Positions 26,842 to 36,392 of a stretch of 64,000 nucleotides of DNA are shown here, piece after piece. The DNA comes from Porphyridium purpureum (Eukaryota; Rhodophyta; Bangiophyceae; Porphyridiales; Porphyridiaceae): positions 1,116,001 to 1,180,000 of the forward strand of contig VRMN01000002.1 of the NCBI GenBank assembly GCA_008690995.1. The letters run 5' to 3'. How positions within the stretch are numbered: position 1 is the first letter of the stretch; the number at the start of each line of letters is the position of its first letter. The position numbers were made by a program, and so were the translations under genes. The notes beneath the pieces were generated by a model. It did not search any database, was not told the origin of the DNA, and saw nothing but the letters and a program-made list of their open reading frames with translations.

Positions 26842-28368
26842 ATGAGGTGGCTCTTCGTGAGTCCGCTCACCCGCGCGTCTCATGCAGGGGGAATGTGCGG
26901 TTACAGAAACGGCAGGAACGTTTGTGCGCCTAGCTCGAGTGGACCTTTGAAGCCGCGTGCCCGTTCAGACGTGTCGGCTGGTTGGAGGATGATGCAGGAT
27001 GACGTCAAGCGGCCTTCAGCGAAAGGTGTCATGAAGCTACGGAGGCAGCGCAGAGGACAAGGCCATGTGGTGAATAAACGTGGCACTGGTGATGAGGATG
27101 GTCATGCGCAGAAGGCGAAACAGCAGCCCAATTCGAGTCGCCGTAGCGATCAAGTGGTGGAAAAGCCGCGGAAAAGGCCGAAATCACAGGAAGAGAGAGG
27201 TGATAAACAGAACCAGCTGTCTCCGTCTCGCGCAGGGTCGCAGATATACACGAATGATGATGACTTTGTGAAAGAAATGTCCTTGCTCTACGGTATTGCA
27301 GAACGGCATATCGATGACTTGGACAAAGGCGAGAGCGATGATGAGTTTTTCAAATCGCTTGGAATTGGGGTTCACGCAGACGACGTGGACGACTACCTGG
27401 ATGAATCTGCATTTGATGCTGACTTGGGTGGAACCAAGAACAGCAGCAGTGCCGTCAAAAATGTACGAACGTCCGTCAAGGTGGAACCGTGCGAAGAGAC
27501 CCGACCGATTCCCGCAGTGACACCGGACGGAAATCTGGAGAAAAAGGCGGCCAGAAAGTCTTCGCGAAAAGAACTTGTGGGCGTGAATACGTTTCTGCAA
27601 AATGACAAGGCCCATTTGAATGGGTTTGACACCCTGTCAACGCGCAAGTCATCTGGACTGTCTAGCACAAACCGGCGAGTCGCGCTTTTTCCCCTCCAAG
27701 TGATCATCCCGACGTTCCGCTCTCTTGAGCATCAGTGCTGGCTACGTGCATGGAATCAATGCAATGTGCAAGCACAGGAAAAGGGACACGAGAGATTGCG
27801 CCTTAAGGCAGCAAGGAGTATCATGTTTGAGGATGTCGCGCGCGTTGAAGCCATGGACGAAGGCGCAGCCGTTCAGCATGTTTTTGGTCAGGTGCTTGAT
27901 CCTGCTCGCGCTCGCGAGTTTCGAGCGCTTCGTAGAGAGTATCTAAAAGAGGCGTTGATGGAAATGGCCGAGCTGAGGACTCTGACTATGGGAGTTGGAA
28001 TCCCCGACCTTCTTGAGAAATTGCGGCGCGCAGGATACGTGTGTTGGATATTGGCACCATCATACCATATTGTAGAGCTCCTACTCGTGCTGAAGTGTTT
28101 GAAGCTGGAAGAGTCCTTTGAAGGTAATGTAACGCTGGATGACTTGTGTCCAAATATGGACCAAGTGCTGGAAACCGCCGTCAGAAAGGCCGGAACGTCG
28201 ACGACTAATGTCGTTGTGATGTCAGACCACCCGGCTGTTCTGGACTGTGCACGTGTCGTTGGATGTCGTTCCGTGGGTTTGGTGACCTTGTATCCTGCGT
28301 ATGAGCTCGTAAGCGCCGACGTCACTTGCGCAGACGTTGCACAGCTTGATCTGACCAAGCTTTTGTAG
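26842..28368 (+). CDS. HAD-superfamily-like protein lacking the nucleophile motif, probable plastid protein
   Basis: A 508-residue protein. From ATG 26842 the N-terminus reads MRWLFVSPLTRASHAGG, with a Phe-Val element and few acidic residues, resembling a red-algal plastid transit peptide. A basic, low-complexity region follows to about 200, then an acidic one. The C-terminal 220 residues follow a haloacid-dehalogenase fold. They show the cap-entry pattern (SLEHQCWLRAWNQ), the motif II region (GIPDLLEKLRRAGYVCWILAPS), and the motif III/IV region (VVVMSDHPAVLDCARVVGCRSVGLV). Where the DxD nucleophile is expected the sequence is ALFPLQVIIPTF, with no Asp, so phosphatase chemistry is doubtful. 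Upstream in-frame ATGs at 26704 and 26620 exist but overlap the divergent neighbour. Confidence 0.72.
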   Translation: MRWLFVSPLTRASHAGGMCGYRNGRNVCAPSSSGPLKPRARSDVSAGWRMMQDDVKRPSAKGVMKLRRQRRGQGHVVNKRGTGDEDGHAQKAKQQPNSSRRSDQVVEKPRKRPKSQEERGDKQNQLSPSRAGSQIYTNDDDFVKEMSLLYGIAERHIDDLDKGESDDEFFKSLGIGVHADDVDDYLDESAFDADLGGTKNSSSAVKNVRTSVKVEPCEETRPIPAVTPDGNLEKKAARKSSRKELVGVNTFLQNDKAHLNGFDTLSTRKSSGLSSTNRRVALFPLQVIIPTFRSLEHQCWLRAWNQCNVQAQEKGHERLRLKAARSIMFEDVARVEAMDEGAAVQHVFGQVLDPARAREFRALRREYLKEALMEMAELRTLTMGVGIPDLLEKLRRAGYVCWILAPSYHIVELLLVLKCLKLEESFEGNVTLDDLCPNMDQVLETAVRKAGTSTTNVVVMSDHPAVLDCARVVGCRSVGLVTLYPAYELVSADVTCADVAQLDLTKLL

Positions 28369-28392
28369 ACCCCACCATGGCTCTTCCTTAAT

Positions 28393-29130
28393 TTATTGGA
28401 ATTCGGCGATCAACAGCTCCACCGCGCGCTCTACAGTCTTCTGGTTTGCAGCAACATTTGCCTGGAACTTTTCGCGAGTCAAAGGCTCACGCGCAATCCC
28501 GTTTGCGTAATTGTCCACCATGCAGATCATCGCATACGGTATATCTAGCTCCTTGCTGAGTGTCGCCTCGGATGCTGCTGTCATTCCTACCACATGCGCA
28601 CCGACCAAAGCGAGGAAGCGCGACTCGACAGGCGTCTCGAAGCGCGGGCCGGACGTTTGCATGTACACCCCGCCGTCGCGCACCGGATTGAATTCGTTCT
28701 TTCTGAGCACCTGTAACATGATCTGGCGCAACGAATCGTCCATTCCAGGCACAATATGAGCGCGCCCGTCGTCAAACATTGATACGGGCCCACCGAACAG
28801 GTTGAAAAAATCGTCCGGAATCACAATCATGCCGATGGTCACTTCTGGTGTCACGCTGCCCACGCAGCACACTGCGATTACGGCATCCACTTGCAAATCC
28901 TTGAGGGCCTGCATGTTCGCTTGGTGATTGATCAAATGCGGTGGGCGATACACCGCGCCCGCGGCGGCGTCGGCGTGGTGCCGCTGAAGAAACACCAGAT
29001 CTCCGCTTTCAGACACGTGTACGACCACTTTTCCATACTCCGTATCCTGCTCTTGCTTCCGCATGCCCGCGAAAAACTTGGACTGCAAGAGCGACGTACC
29101 GCCGATAATGCCGAGCTTTTTATTGCCCAT
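28393..29130 (-). CDS. MTAP/PNP family nucleoside phosphorylase (methylthioadenosine or methylthioinosine phosphorylase)
   Basis: These enzymes cleave methylthioadenosine, methylthioinosine or purine nucleosides by phosphate, feeding methionine salvage. The protein has 245 residues, with GIIGGTSL at the N-terminus, the phosphate/sugar site QRHHADAAAG, and AVCCVGSVTPEV. Further on are MQTSGPRFETPVESR and GMTAASEATLSKEL. The form GPRFETP and the length are closer to bacterial methylthioinosine phosphorylases than to human MTAP (283 residues), but residues deciding base preference are not certain to me. The start ATG at 29130 is the only plausible one. The 3' end is convergent with the HAD-like gene, 24 bp away. 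Confidence 0.88.
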   Translation of the reverse strand: MGNKKLGIIGGTSLLQSKFFAGMRKQEQDTEYGKVVVHVSESGDLVFLQRHHADAAAGAVYRPPHLINHQANMQALKDLQVDAVIAVCCVGSVTPEVTIGMIVIPDDFFNLFGGPVSMFDDGRAHIVPGMDDSLRQIMLQVLRKNEFNPVRDGGVYMQTSGPRFETPVESRFLALVGAHVVGMTAASEATLSKELDIPYAMICMVDNYANGIAREPLTREKFQANVAANQKTVERAVELLIAEFQ

Positions 29131-29435
29131 GACGTATACACGTGCTCCTTCCTCTGTCCCTTATCCTCCTCCTCCTCCACCTTCTTCCTCTTGACCTCAC
29201 TGCCGTACCAGATTACCTCCACCGGCTCGATCTCCGACACAGGAAGTCGAGTTATTCACCGGACTCAAACCTGCATCAGCTCAACGGAGCTGAGGAACAC
29301 CGACACAGGATGTATGCGGCATGGTGTCTTTTGCTGGCTGCTCCATCAGAAAGAGCTACCACGTTTCAACGACATCATGGTGTGCATGCGTCGCCGCGCT
29401 CGCGCTCGCGCCCTGGCTCGCGCGCGGTGATTGTC
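29131..29435. other. Divergent promoter region, 305 bp
   Basis: Between the phosphorylase and carbamoyltransferase starts. A pyrimidine-rich run (about 29151-29210) is the purine-rich leader of the minus-strand phosphorylase gene. The carbamoyltransferase frame is open here and contains an ATG at 29310. Confidence 0.45.
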
Positions 29436-31643
29436 ATGGCTGCGAGGGACAGAAAAGTGGTGCTGGGCTTGTGCAAATACAGTCATGATTCATCCGTGGC
29501 GGTCGTGGATGCTGAGACAGGGCAGCTGTTGTTTGCTGCAGCAAAGGAGAGGCTGACGCGCCGTAAGCACGATGGCGGGCCCGTTGGACAGTTGGTCGAG
29601 CATGCGTTGGATAGTCTTGGTCTGAGTCTCGATGCTGTAGAGCTTGTCGTGTCTAACAATCACCACTTTCGGATCTCAGACTATGAGAAGCGGCTGCCGT
29701 TCGCCGCGGCGATCGGTTATGTTGAGGAGGACGCGCTAGACAGCTGGAACACGCTTGCTTCATGCAAGGCCAGAAAAATGGAGATCTCTCATCACATCGC
29801 GCACCTTTTTTCGACCGCGCCGTATTCCGGGTTCAAAGACGAACATCTCGTGATCGTCATGGATGGCATGGGTGAGGCCTTTCGTGAATTTGCGAGATCG
29901 AGAGGAGATGGTGACACGGGAAGTTGTGATTACGCAACGGAACTTAATTCGATGCCGGACAGTGTGCAAGCACAGTGGATGCCACCCCTGGCCGTATTAA
30001 ACACGGCTGAGTACGGGCACCGTGAAGCAGAGTCAGTATATCGCGTAAAAAATGGGATGCGCGATGTTTCGCTGGAGTTCAAGCGCTTTGCGCGTGAGAA
30101 CTCACCGCCCGAATTGTACAATCACGGATTTGAGAACATGGATAGCCTCGGTGCGGTATACTCGCGAATTTCGTCGCACATTTTTGGCGACTGGAACGCA
30201 TGCGGCAAAGTACAAGGGCTTGCGTCGTACGCAGTGGAGAAAAGTGAGCGTCTTCGCCGCACAAACAAACCTTTCATGCGAGGTTCGCTTCTCGATGGCT
30301 CTTTCAGAGTCGAGTGGGAGCATCTGGCCAGCTTGGCAAACACTAATCGATGGAGCGAAAGCAAGAAGAACCCAGATTTATTCTCACAGTACGTGTGCGA
30401 CGCAGCTCAAGTGCAATTGGACCTCGAGACAGTAGTGCTGGATCTTCTCCACGGCATGCAGAAAAGGACGGGAATTAGGCATGTCGCTCTTGCAGGTGGT
30501 GTTGCGCTCAACTCGACAATGAATGGAAGGATCATTCGCGAGTGCGGCTTTGAGGAAGTTTACATTTCGCCCTTTCCAGGAGACGAAGGGATCGCCATTG
30601 GATGCGCCATGTACGGTTACTCATCAATACACACAAACTCAGCAGAATGTTTGACACAGGCAAGTATGAGTCCGTATCTGGGCCGCGAGTACGGCAAAGA
30701 AGAGATTGATGAAGCTGTCTCTCTTCACGCGGCATGGCTGGATCGAGTCAAAGTCAAAAAGGCCGAGCTTTTTTCTTGTGTTGCAGAAATGTTGGCCGAG
30801 GGGAAAGTTGTGGCGTGGTTTCAGGGACGTGCTGAGGTAGGTGCGCGCGCGCTCGGAAATCGATCTATCCTTGCTGATCCGCGCAATGCGTCCATGGTAG
30901 ATCGCATCAACGTGAACATCAAGCAGCGCGAAACATTCCGCCCGTTTGCACCGTCAGTTTTGTCCGAGCATGTCGCAGATTATTTTGAGGCAGATCAGCC
31001 TAACATATCCCCGTACATGAGTGTGACAGTTCCCGTGCTCAAGGAGAAGCGTGCCGTGGTGCCTGCCATCACTCACATTGACGGAACCGCGCGCTTGCAG
31101 ACAGTATCGCGTGTGCAAAATGAGCGTTTCTATAGACTAATTGAAGCTTTCATGGATTTGACCGGGGTGCCAATGCTGCTCAACACCAGTCTCAATATTG
31201 CTGGAGAGCCGATTGTTGAGACTCCGATCGATTGCATTCGCGCATTCCTGGCGTCCGCAATCGACGTGCTGGTTTTGGGCGACGACGTTTACACTAAACG
31301 AGCACCGACCCGTGCTCTTCGGGACAGCCTCGTTCGTGTTGTCGATCAGACATATTTCCGTGTGGAGCAGACTAGAAACATGGAAGGTGATGTCTCTTAT
31401 ACACACATGGTAGTGGATCGTGGGGACGGGTTAGAGACAAGAATCAAGTTTGACTGCGCAGAAGAGTACGAACTCTTCAACTTGTTGTTCACGGGTGAAT
31501 TTATGCATGGAAGCGCCACAGATGAGCCCACACCCGTTGATGTCATTATTGACAATTGTCTTGAGGACGAGGATGTGCTTGAAGAGCAGGTAATTCAACT
31601 TTTGGAGTCACTGTCGGAAAAGCGACTCATCGTGATAGAGTAG
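29436..31643 (+). CDS. NodU/CmcH-type carbamoyltransferase
   Basis: These enzymes transfer the carbamoyl group of carbamoyl phosphate through an adenylate to a hydroxyl of a sugar or antibiotic. The protein has 735 residues. The N-terminal ASKHA-like domain shows YSHDSSVAVVDAETG (about 15), SHHIAHLFS (about 115) and VIVMDGMGEA. LAGGVALNSTMNGR and FPGDEGIAIGCAMYGY follow. The C-terminal YrdC-like domain has GRAEVGARALGNRSIL and FRPFAPSVL. The final 110 residues are an extra acidic extension. ATG 29436 precedes the conserved core directly; ATG 29310 would add 42 residues that could form a targeting peptide. Family members are mainly bacterial, so this gene is a candidate for transfer. The acceptor is unknown. 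Confidence 0.9.
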   Translation: MAARDRKVVLGLCKYSHDSSVAVVDAETGQLLFAAAKERLTRRKHDGGPVGQLVEHALDSLGLSLDAVELVVSNNHHFRISDYEKRLPFAAAIGYVEEDALDSWNTLASCKARKMEISHHIAHLFSTAPYSGFKDEHLVIVMDGMGEAFREFARSRGDGDTGSCDYATELNSMPDSVQAQWMPPLAVLNTAEYGHREAESVYRVKNGMRDVSLEFKRFARENSPPELYNHGFENMDSLGAVYSRISSHIFGDWNACGKVQGLASYAVEKSERLRRTNKPFMRGSLLDGSFRVEWEHLASLANTNRWSESKKNPDLFSQYVCDAAQVQLDLETVVLDLLHGMQKRTGIRHVALAGGVALNSTMNGRIIRECGFEEVYISPFPGDEGIAIGCAMYGYSSIHTNSAECLTQASMSPYLGREYGKEEIDEAVSLHAAWLDRVKVKKAELFSCVAEMLAEGKVVAWFQGRAEVGARALGNRSILADPRNASMVDRINVNIKQRETFRPFAPSVLSEHVADYFEADQPNISPYMSVTVPVLKEKRAVVPAITHIDGTARLQTVSRVQNERFYRLIEAFMDLTGVPMLLNTSLNIAGEPIVETPIDCIRAFLASAIDVLVLGDDVYTKRAPTRALRDSLVRVVDQTYFRVEQTRNMEGDVSYTHMVVDRGDGLETRIKFDCAEEYELFNLLFTGEFMHGSATDEPTPVDVIIDNCLEDEDVLEEQVIQLLESLSEKRLIVIE

Positions 31644-31710
31644 AATAGGAGCCACATTTGCGTGATGTTGTGATTAATTCATCATCAGCTGAAGCCGATG
31701 CCGCTCTTGA

Positions 31711-32463
31711 CTATGCTTTATTTTTCTGATCCAGCGACCCTGTTCGTTTTGTTAGCACGCTGAGTTCGTGCAACAGCTTTATTCGTTCGCCCTGTAGTTC
31801 GGCAAGTCGCACCTTTGTAGCAACCAGCTCCTCGAGCTCGCGCACGCCGATGCTCCTGCTGGCGCGCCTGCGTAGCTCCTCAGTCTCGCGATCTTTCTCC
31901 TCCATGGCTGCGCGGAGCGCGCTCATCTCACCCTGCAGATGCTTCATCTTCTCCTGCTCCGCTTCGAGCTCCTTTTCCACCTCGTCCAACAAGGCGTGCA
32001 GATCCGTTTTGTCGCCTTCAAGCTTGACGATGTGTTGCTCCAGCTCCTGCAATCTCTTGCTCTGGTATTGCTTGTCTTCCTCATCTCCGTCCTCCACCGG
32101 CATCATCATATCTTCGTTGAGATCGTCGACGTCCACGTGCACCGCCTCAGTCTCCTGCTCTGCCTGCTTGGCGGCCTTTTCTTCGTCCCGCAGCTTCTGC
32201 TCGTTCTGCGCGCGCAGAGCGTCCAGCTCATTCTGAAGACCTGCGGTAGTTGCTTTTTCCGCAGCTAGCGCATTGCTCAGCTCCCCTTTCCTCTTGAGAG
32301 CGCTCGCATACTCGACTCGCAGCTTCTCGTACATGTCTGCAAGCTGCGTGTAGATGGTCTTGGTCTTCTCGTGGTGCGCCACCATCGCCTCGATTTTCAC
32401 ATTCGCCGCCGCTAATTGCGCCACAAGGTCTTCTGACCCACCGCTGGCGCCCGCATCGGCCAT
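31711..32463 (-). CDS. Coiled-coil protein, unidentified
   Basis: A 250-residue protein starting MADAGASGG. Nearly all of it is heptad-rich coiled coil, in two blocks: about 15-110 (LAAANVKIEAMVAHHEKT; LQNELDALRAQNEQKLRDEE) and 140-245 (LQELEQHIVKLEGDKTDL; LRAAMEEKDRETEELRRR). An acidic break between them reads DVDDLNEDMMMPVEDGDEED. No targeting signal or membrane segment. A structural or tethering role is possible, but coiled coils do not allow a family call. The frame is open upstream only to a TTG. The gene is convergent with the carbamoyltransferase, 67 bp apart. Confidence 0.8.
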   Translation of the reverse strand: MADAGASGGSEDLVAQLAAANVKIEAMVAHHEKTKTIYTQLADMYEKLRVEYASALKRKGELSNALAAEKATTAGLQNELDALRAQNEQKLRDEEKAAKQAEQETEAVHVDVDDLNEDMMMPVEDGDEEDKQYQSKRLQELEQHIVKLEGDKTDLHALLDEVEKELEAEQEKMKHLQGEMSALRAAMEEKDRETEELRRRASRSIGVRELEELVATKVRLAELQGERIKLLHELSVLTKRTGSLDQKNKA

Positions 32464-32628
32464 CGCAACGGAATCCGTTGGTTCGAACTCAATCTTCAAC
32501 GCCCACCGAGCCGCCTTGTTCCCATCCGACTTCGCCGCTCGAAGACAGCGCGACGAAAAACCGCGACCTGGCGACTAGTAGGAGAAATTGGTCGTGGCCA
32601 GTCCAAAGAGGTGTGGAGCAGAAGGACA

Positions 32629-34161
32629 ATGGAAGTGGCCAAGGCATCATCGATGCACGCAGGCGTGCACGCGATGCGAGATCCGAGCAACGGGGAGCTG
32701 CAGGCAGTGATTCTGGCGGGCGGCGGAGGATCGCGGATGCAACCGCTGGTGGCCGAGCAGGCCAAGGCAATGCTTGACGTCGGCAATCGTCCGCTGCTGT
32801 TCTTCCAACTGCTCATGGTGGAACGCAGTGGGCTCGGCTCGGCGCTTGTGGTCACCAGCAAGCAGGCGTTGAATGTGGTGTCCCAGTATGTGAACGAACT
32901 CTACCCGCTTGACTGGTGCGTGCAACAACTGCGCCGCGATGCGCGCTCAAAATCTGGCATGCACGCGCACAGAGAGTTTGTGGTCGAGATCGTGGCCGTT
33001 CCTGACGGCAGTGGTACCGCGGACGCGCTAAGGGACATTGCAGACAGGATCACAATGGACTTTGTCGTGATCAGTTCGGATCTGGTTTGTGACGTCGAAC
33101 TGTCGCCCTTAATCAGCCGGCACAGGGTATCGAATGCGTGTTTGACCATGCTTCTGAAACAGGCCTCCGGCTCTGGTGCAGAAGAGAAGGAAAAAGAAAT
33201 CAGTAGTGTAGATTACTTTGGACTTGACGAAGGAATACCCAACACACGAGCTCTGTTCATGCAGGCCGCGGCAGACATCGAGAACGATTCAATCCAAGTG
33301 AGCCGCTCCGTCATACGCTCAGCATCCAACTTTGTATTGCACCGGGATCTGATTGACGCGCATGTGTACGTCTTCTCATTGTGGGCGCTTTCGCTCTTGT
33401 GCCGCAAGAAATCGCATTCAAGCATCAAGAATGAGTTTGTCCCCTTTCTGATCGAGAAGCAGCACGTGCTTGGCAAGCTTCTGGAGCGCAGTGATGAGGA
33501 GCAGGAAGCTAACTCCTTGTCAGCGACAGATCTTTTTCTTTTTGCGAAGCGAATTTCGAATGCAGACAGAATGATGTGGGGCCAACACAGGAACAAGCAA
33601 GGCGGCGCATCTGCCTCAGACCGGGCATTTTGTGGGGCATTTTTGCTTCCTCCGACGGCGTACCTGTCTCGGGTGAATACCATCGAGATGTATCTCAAAG
33701 CCAACATCGACGTGGCTCAGGGTCGACTGGTGTCTGTGTTAGGGCAAGAAAGCACAGCTCAGTTCGACTTGGAGCCAGCAAGCGCCACGTCCGGCAACTC
33801 TAGCGTGGCAGGATCGTGTCCAACGCCTATGGATCTGAAGAAGAGGCCGAGATTAGGTCAAGATTGCATTGTGGGAGTGGACTTGAGTCTCGGTGAAAAG
33901 TCTTCTATCAAGAAGAGCGTGCTTGGGGACCACTGCAGCATAGGAAGCGGTGTCAAGATGGAGAATTGCGTAGTGATGGACCATGTGCAGATCGGCGACA
34001 GGTCCCGCCTTCAAAACAGCGTCATTTGCGGCAACTCAATCATCGAGGCTGGATGTGCCCTCAAGGACTGTCAAGTCGGGTACCGAACAGTCGTCCAAGA
34101 GGGCCGTGAAGCCAAGGGAGAGCGCATCACGGACGACGACGGCGACGACATCTTTTTCTAA
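32629..34161 (+). CDS. EIF2B3: Translation initiation factor eIF2B subunit gamma
   Basis: eIF2B is the guanine-nucleotide exchange factor for eIF2; gamma pairs with epsilon in the catalytic half. The 510-residue protein has an N-terminal nucleotidyltransferase-like domain (LQAVILAGGGGSRMQPL near 24; KAMLDVGNRPLLF; DFVVISSDLVCDV). Its C-terminus is a left-handed beta-helix of hexapeptide repeats from about 410 (KKSVLGDHCSIGSGVKMENC; VMDHVQIGDRSRLQNSVICG). It ends in an acidic tail. There is no eIF5C-type HEAT domain, which separates gamma from epsilon. The middle (160-390) has insertions relative to the animal protein. The first ATG in the open frame is 32629. Confidence 0.88.
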   Translation: MEVAKASSMHAGVHAMRDPSNGELQAVILAGGGGSRMQPLVAEQAKAMLDVGNRPLLFFQLLMVERSGLGSALVVTSKQALNVVSQYVNELYPLDWCVQQLRRDARSKSGMHAHREFVVEIVAVPDGSGTADALRDIADRITMDFVVISSDLVCDVELSPLISRHRVSNACLTMLLKQASGSGAEEKEKEISSVDYFGLDEGIPNTRALFMQAAADIENDSIQVSRSVIRSASNFVLHRDLIDAHVYVFSLWALSLLCRKKSHSSIKNEFVPFLIEKQHVLGKLLERSDEEQEANSLSATDLFLFAKRISNADRMMWGQHRNKQGGASASDRAFCGAFLLPPTAYLSRVNTIEMYLKANIDVAQGRLVSVLGQESTAQFDLEPASATSGNSSVAGSCPTPMDLKKRPRLGQDCIVGVDLSLGEKSSIKKSVLGDHCSIGSGVKMENCVVMDHVQIGDRSRLQNSVICGNSIIEAGCALKDCQVGYRTVVQEGREAKGERITDDDGDDIFF

Positions 34162-34295
34162 ACGAGACGTGTCGGTCTTTTACTTTAACTGTAAGATTTT
34201 CTTTCCTGTTGATATGCCAATTCTTACCTTCGCGCCTGTGCCTCGGTTGCGCTTTTCAAGCCATGCCTCCTCGCTAAACAACGCGACTCCTCACT

Positions 34296-36392
34296 CTACA
34301 GCTGCGCCATAACCACTGCTTCGCGGCGTGCATTATCAATCTGTTCCACGCTCCATCCCGTTGCGCCTAATCGCAGAATAGTATCGTGGTACCGAACCAA
34401 GCTCGGCCGGTGTCCCACGCTCACATATGTCACACCAGAACTGAACAAAAAGTCATATAACCGCTCCTCGGCCTTCAAGTCGAGCGCGGATGAAGCCTCG
34501 TCCAAAATTGCCATCTTTGGTTTGTTCAGAATAAGCCTTGCAAACGCTAGTCTCTGCTGCTCACCTAGCGACAAGATGTCAGACCAGTCACGCACCGAAT
34601 CCAGGCCGCCCATGCGCTCCGGTAATGACGCGAGGTCGACCAGTTTCAACGTCTCTAGCAAAATCGCGTCACTCTGTGAAGCTTTCTTTAAATCCACGGC
34701 CATCGGATAGAGAAGCTGCTCGCGCAGTGTGCCGAGCGTACAGTAAGGTTTCTGCGGAAGGAAAAAGGTTTGCTCGGTAGATGGCCGTATAATTTCGCCC
34801 TGCCCGGAGGTCCACAACCCAGCCACAGCGCGCAGCAGAGATGACTTCCCAGTCCCCGATGGACCGACAATCAGTAACCGCTTGCCCTGCTCAAGTGACA
34901 GCGATACATTATGTGAAAGCTTCCTGCGCGTTTCATCGGGAGTAACAAGTGTCACGTTGCGCAGCACCAATCCGCTAAAGTCGTCCAGAAAGGAAACCGA
35001 CAGACTGTCCTGACGGTCCTCTCCAACTTCTGTCGCTGCACGTTGCGAGTCTTCGTCTTCCCTCCCCGTGGAGGCAACGACGGTCTTGGTAGACTCTGTA
35101 ATTTCCAGTTCGAGTTCTTCCACAAACTCGCCAAGACGATCGATGCCAGCACCGAACCGACTGATTTGTTCGAACTTGTTCACAATAATGCTCAAATCAT
35201 TGAGAATATGGTTGAACGCGGAGAAGCTCTGATTGACCACCCCCAGCCCAACTTTACCCTCAAAAAACAGGGGTGCTGTCACTAGCGCCGGCAAAACCTG
35301 GATCAAGTATTTGTACCCGACTGTGAAGAACTCGAGGTTTCGTTGCTTTTTGATCACCAAACCAAAATTCTCCACCGCTGCTTGTAGGCGCGTGCGGATC
35401 AACCCCAGCTCGCGATCCTCACCGCCGTAAAAGGCAACGGACTCGGCGTTTTCACGCACTCGCACGAGCGCGTAGCGCAAATCGGCCTCCTTCTGCAACT
35501 GGCGGAAATTAATATTGACAAGATCCTTTCCGATCGATGCGGTTGTGATTGTTCCAAAGCCAGCATAGCCGATAATCACGGCAAAAAGCGGCGGGTAGAT
35601 CGACAGCAGGATGCCAGAAAAGCAAATCAGGTCCACGATCGATGTCAGCACGGTAAGGAAGAGCAGCAGCGAGGTTCGCGTGAAGGCATCCAGGTCCTCG
35701 GTAATGCGCTGATCTGGATTATCTACCGTGCTGTACGCCTCAATTTTGTAATAGTTGCGATCCTTGAAATAGTCCATAAGCGTCGATTCGGTCAGCCACT
35801 GTCGCCAGCTCAACGACAACATGTCGCGAGAGTACGCGTAGAGCACAGCGACAGGAGTTCCAATAACTAGAAGCCCGAAGAAAAGAGCCGCTTCCTGCTG
35901 AAACTGCTCCACATTTTTTGTCGATAGCGCGTTCCAAAAGTCCCTACCCACGTAACTGAACCCGACGGACACGCCAGCCTGCAAGGCAGCGAGCGCAACG
36001 ACTCGAGCCATCTGCCACTTCGCGGACGGATCTTGCTTCCAGTATGGCTTTGCCAGGGTTAGAAACAATCCACCCACGCGCCGAATATCGGTCCGCAGCT
36101 CGCTCAATTTTGTCGTTTCATCCTGGTCGCCTTCAACCACAACGTTTTCCACACGTCCATTCCCACTCCCGCCGGCGCTCATTAGCACCGCCTGGCGGCA
36201 GCGCCGACTGTGTGCATCCCACATACCGTGGCTGTGGCCCCACGAAGTGCATTTCCGGCCGCGTCCAACCGCGCCAAAGCGTTCAACCGTTCGACGGCGT
36301 TCCGTGCCCGCGTGGCCTCGCCATGCATGCAGCAACGTCCCGGAGCCACTAATGCCCGGCACGACAAATGCAACAGCCATGGCCGGTACCAT
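34296..36392 (-). CDS. ABC half-transporter, ABCD/SbmA-like, probably plastid envelope
   Basis: A fused permease-ATPase half-transporter of 698 residues. The membrane part spans about 80-370 and carries SRDMLSLSWRQWLTESTL and YYKIEAYSTVDNPDQRITED, typical of the ABC_membrane_2 group that contains peroxisomal ABCD transporters, bacterial YddA and plant plastid ABCD2. The ATPase has Walker A GPSGTGKSS near 507, the signature LSLGEQQRLAFAR near 606 and Walker B MAILDEASSALD near 625. From ATG 36392 the N-terminus reads MVPAMAVAFVVPGISG, with the AFV element of red-algal plastid transit peptides, so plastid location is inferred. The open frame extends 102 codons further but without a better start. 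The substrate is unknown; the group moves fatty acyl-CoAs, peptides or cobalamin. Confidence 0.88.
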   Translation of the reverse strand: MVPAMAVAFVVPGISGSGTLLHAWRGHAGTERRRTVERFGAVGRGRKCTSWGHSHGMWDAHSRRCRQAVLMSAGGSGNGRVENVVVEGDQDETTKLSELRTDIRRVGGLFLTLAKPYWKQDPSAKWQMARVVALAALQAGVSVGFSYVGRDFWNALSTKNVEQFQQEAALFFGLLVIGTPVAVLYAYSRDMLSLSWRQWLTESTLMDYFKDRNYYKIEAYSTVDNPDQRITEDLDAFTRTSLLLFLTVLTSIVDLICFSGILLSIYPPLFAVIIGYAGFGTITTASIGKDLVNINFRQLQKEADLRYALVRVRENAESVAFYGGEDRELGLIRTRLQAAVENFGLVIKKQRNLEFFTVGYKYLIQVLPALVTAPLFFEGKVGLGVVNQSFSAFNHILNDLSIIVNKFEQISRFGAGIDRLGEFVEELELEITESTKTVVASTGREDEDSQRAATEVGEDRQDSLSVSFLDDFSGLVLRNVTLVTPDETRRKLSHNVSLSLEQGKRLLIVGPSGTGKSSLLRAVAGLWTSGQGEIIRPSTEQTFFLPQKPYCTLGTLREQLLYPMAVDLKKASQSDAILLETLKLVDLASLPERMGGLDSVRDWSDILSLGEQQRLAFARLILNKPKMAILDEASSALDLKAEERLYDFLFSSGVTYVSVGHRPSLVRYHDTILRLGATGWSVEQIDNARREAVVMAQL

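Noticed and set aside
29142-29309. Leu-rich signal-peptide-like start of the carbamoyltransferase frame
   Set aside because: The frame opens there on GTG inside the purine/pyrimidine-biased promoter; the Leu run comes from CTC/CTT words of the opposite gene's leader.
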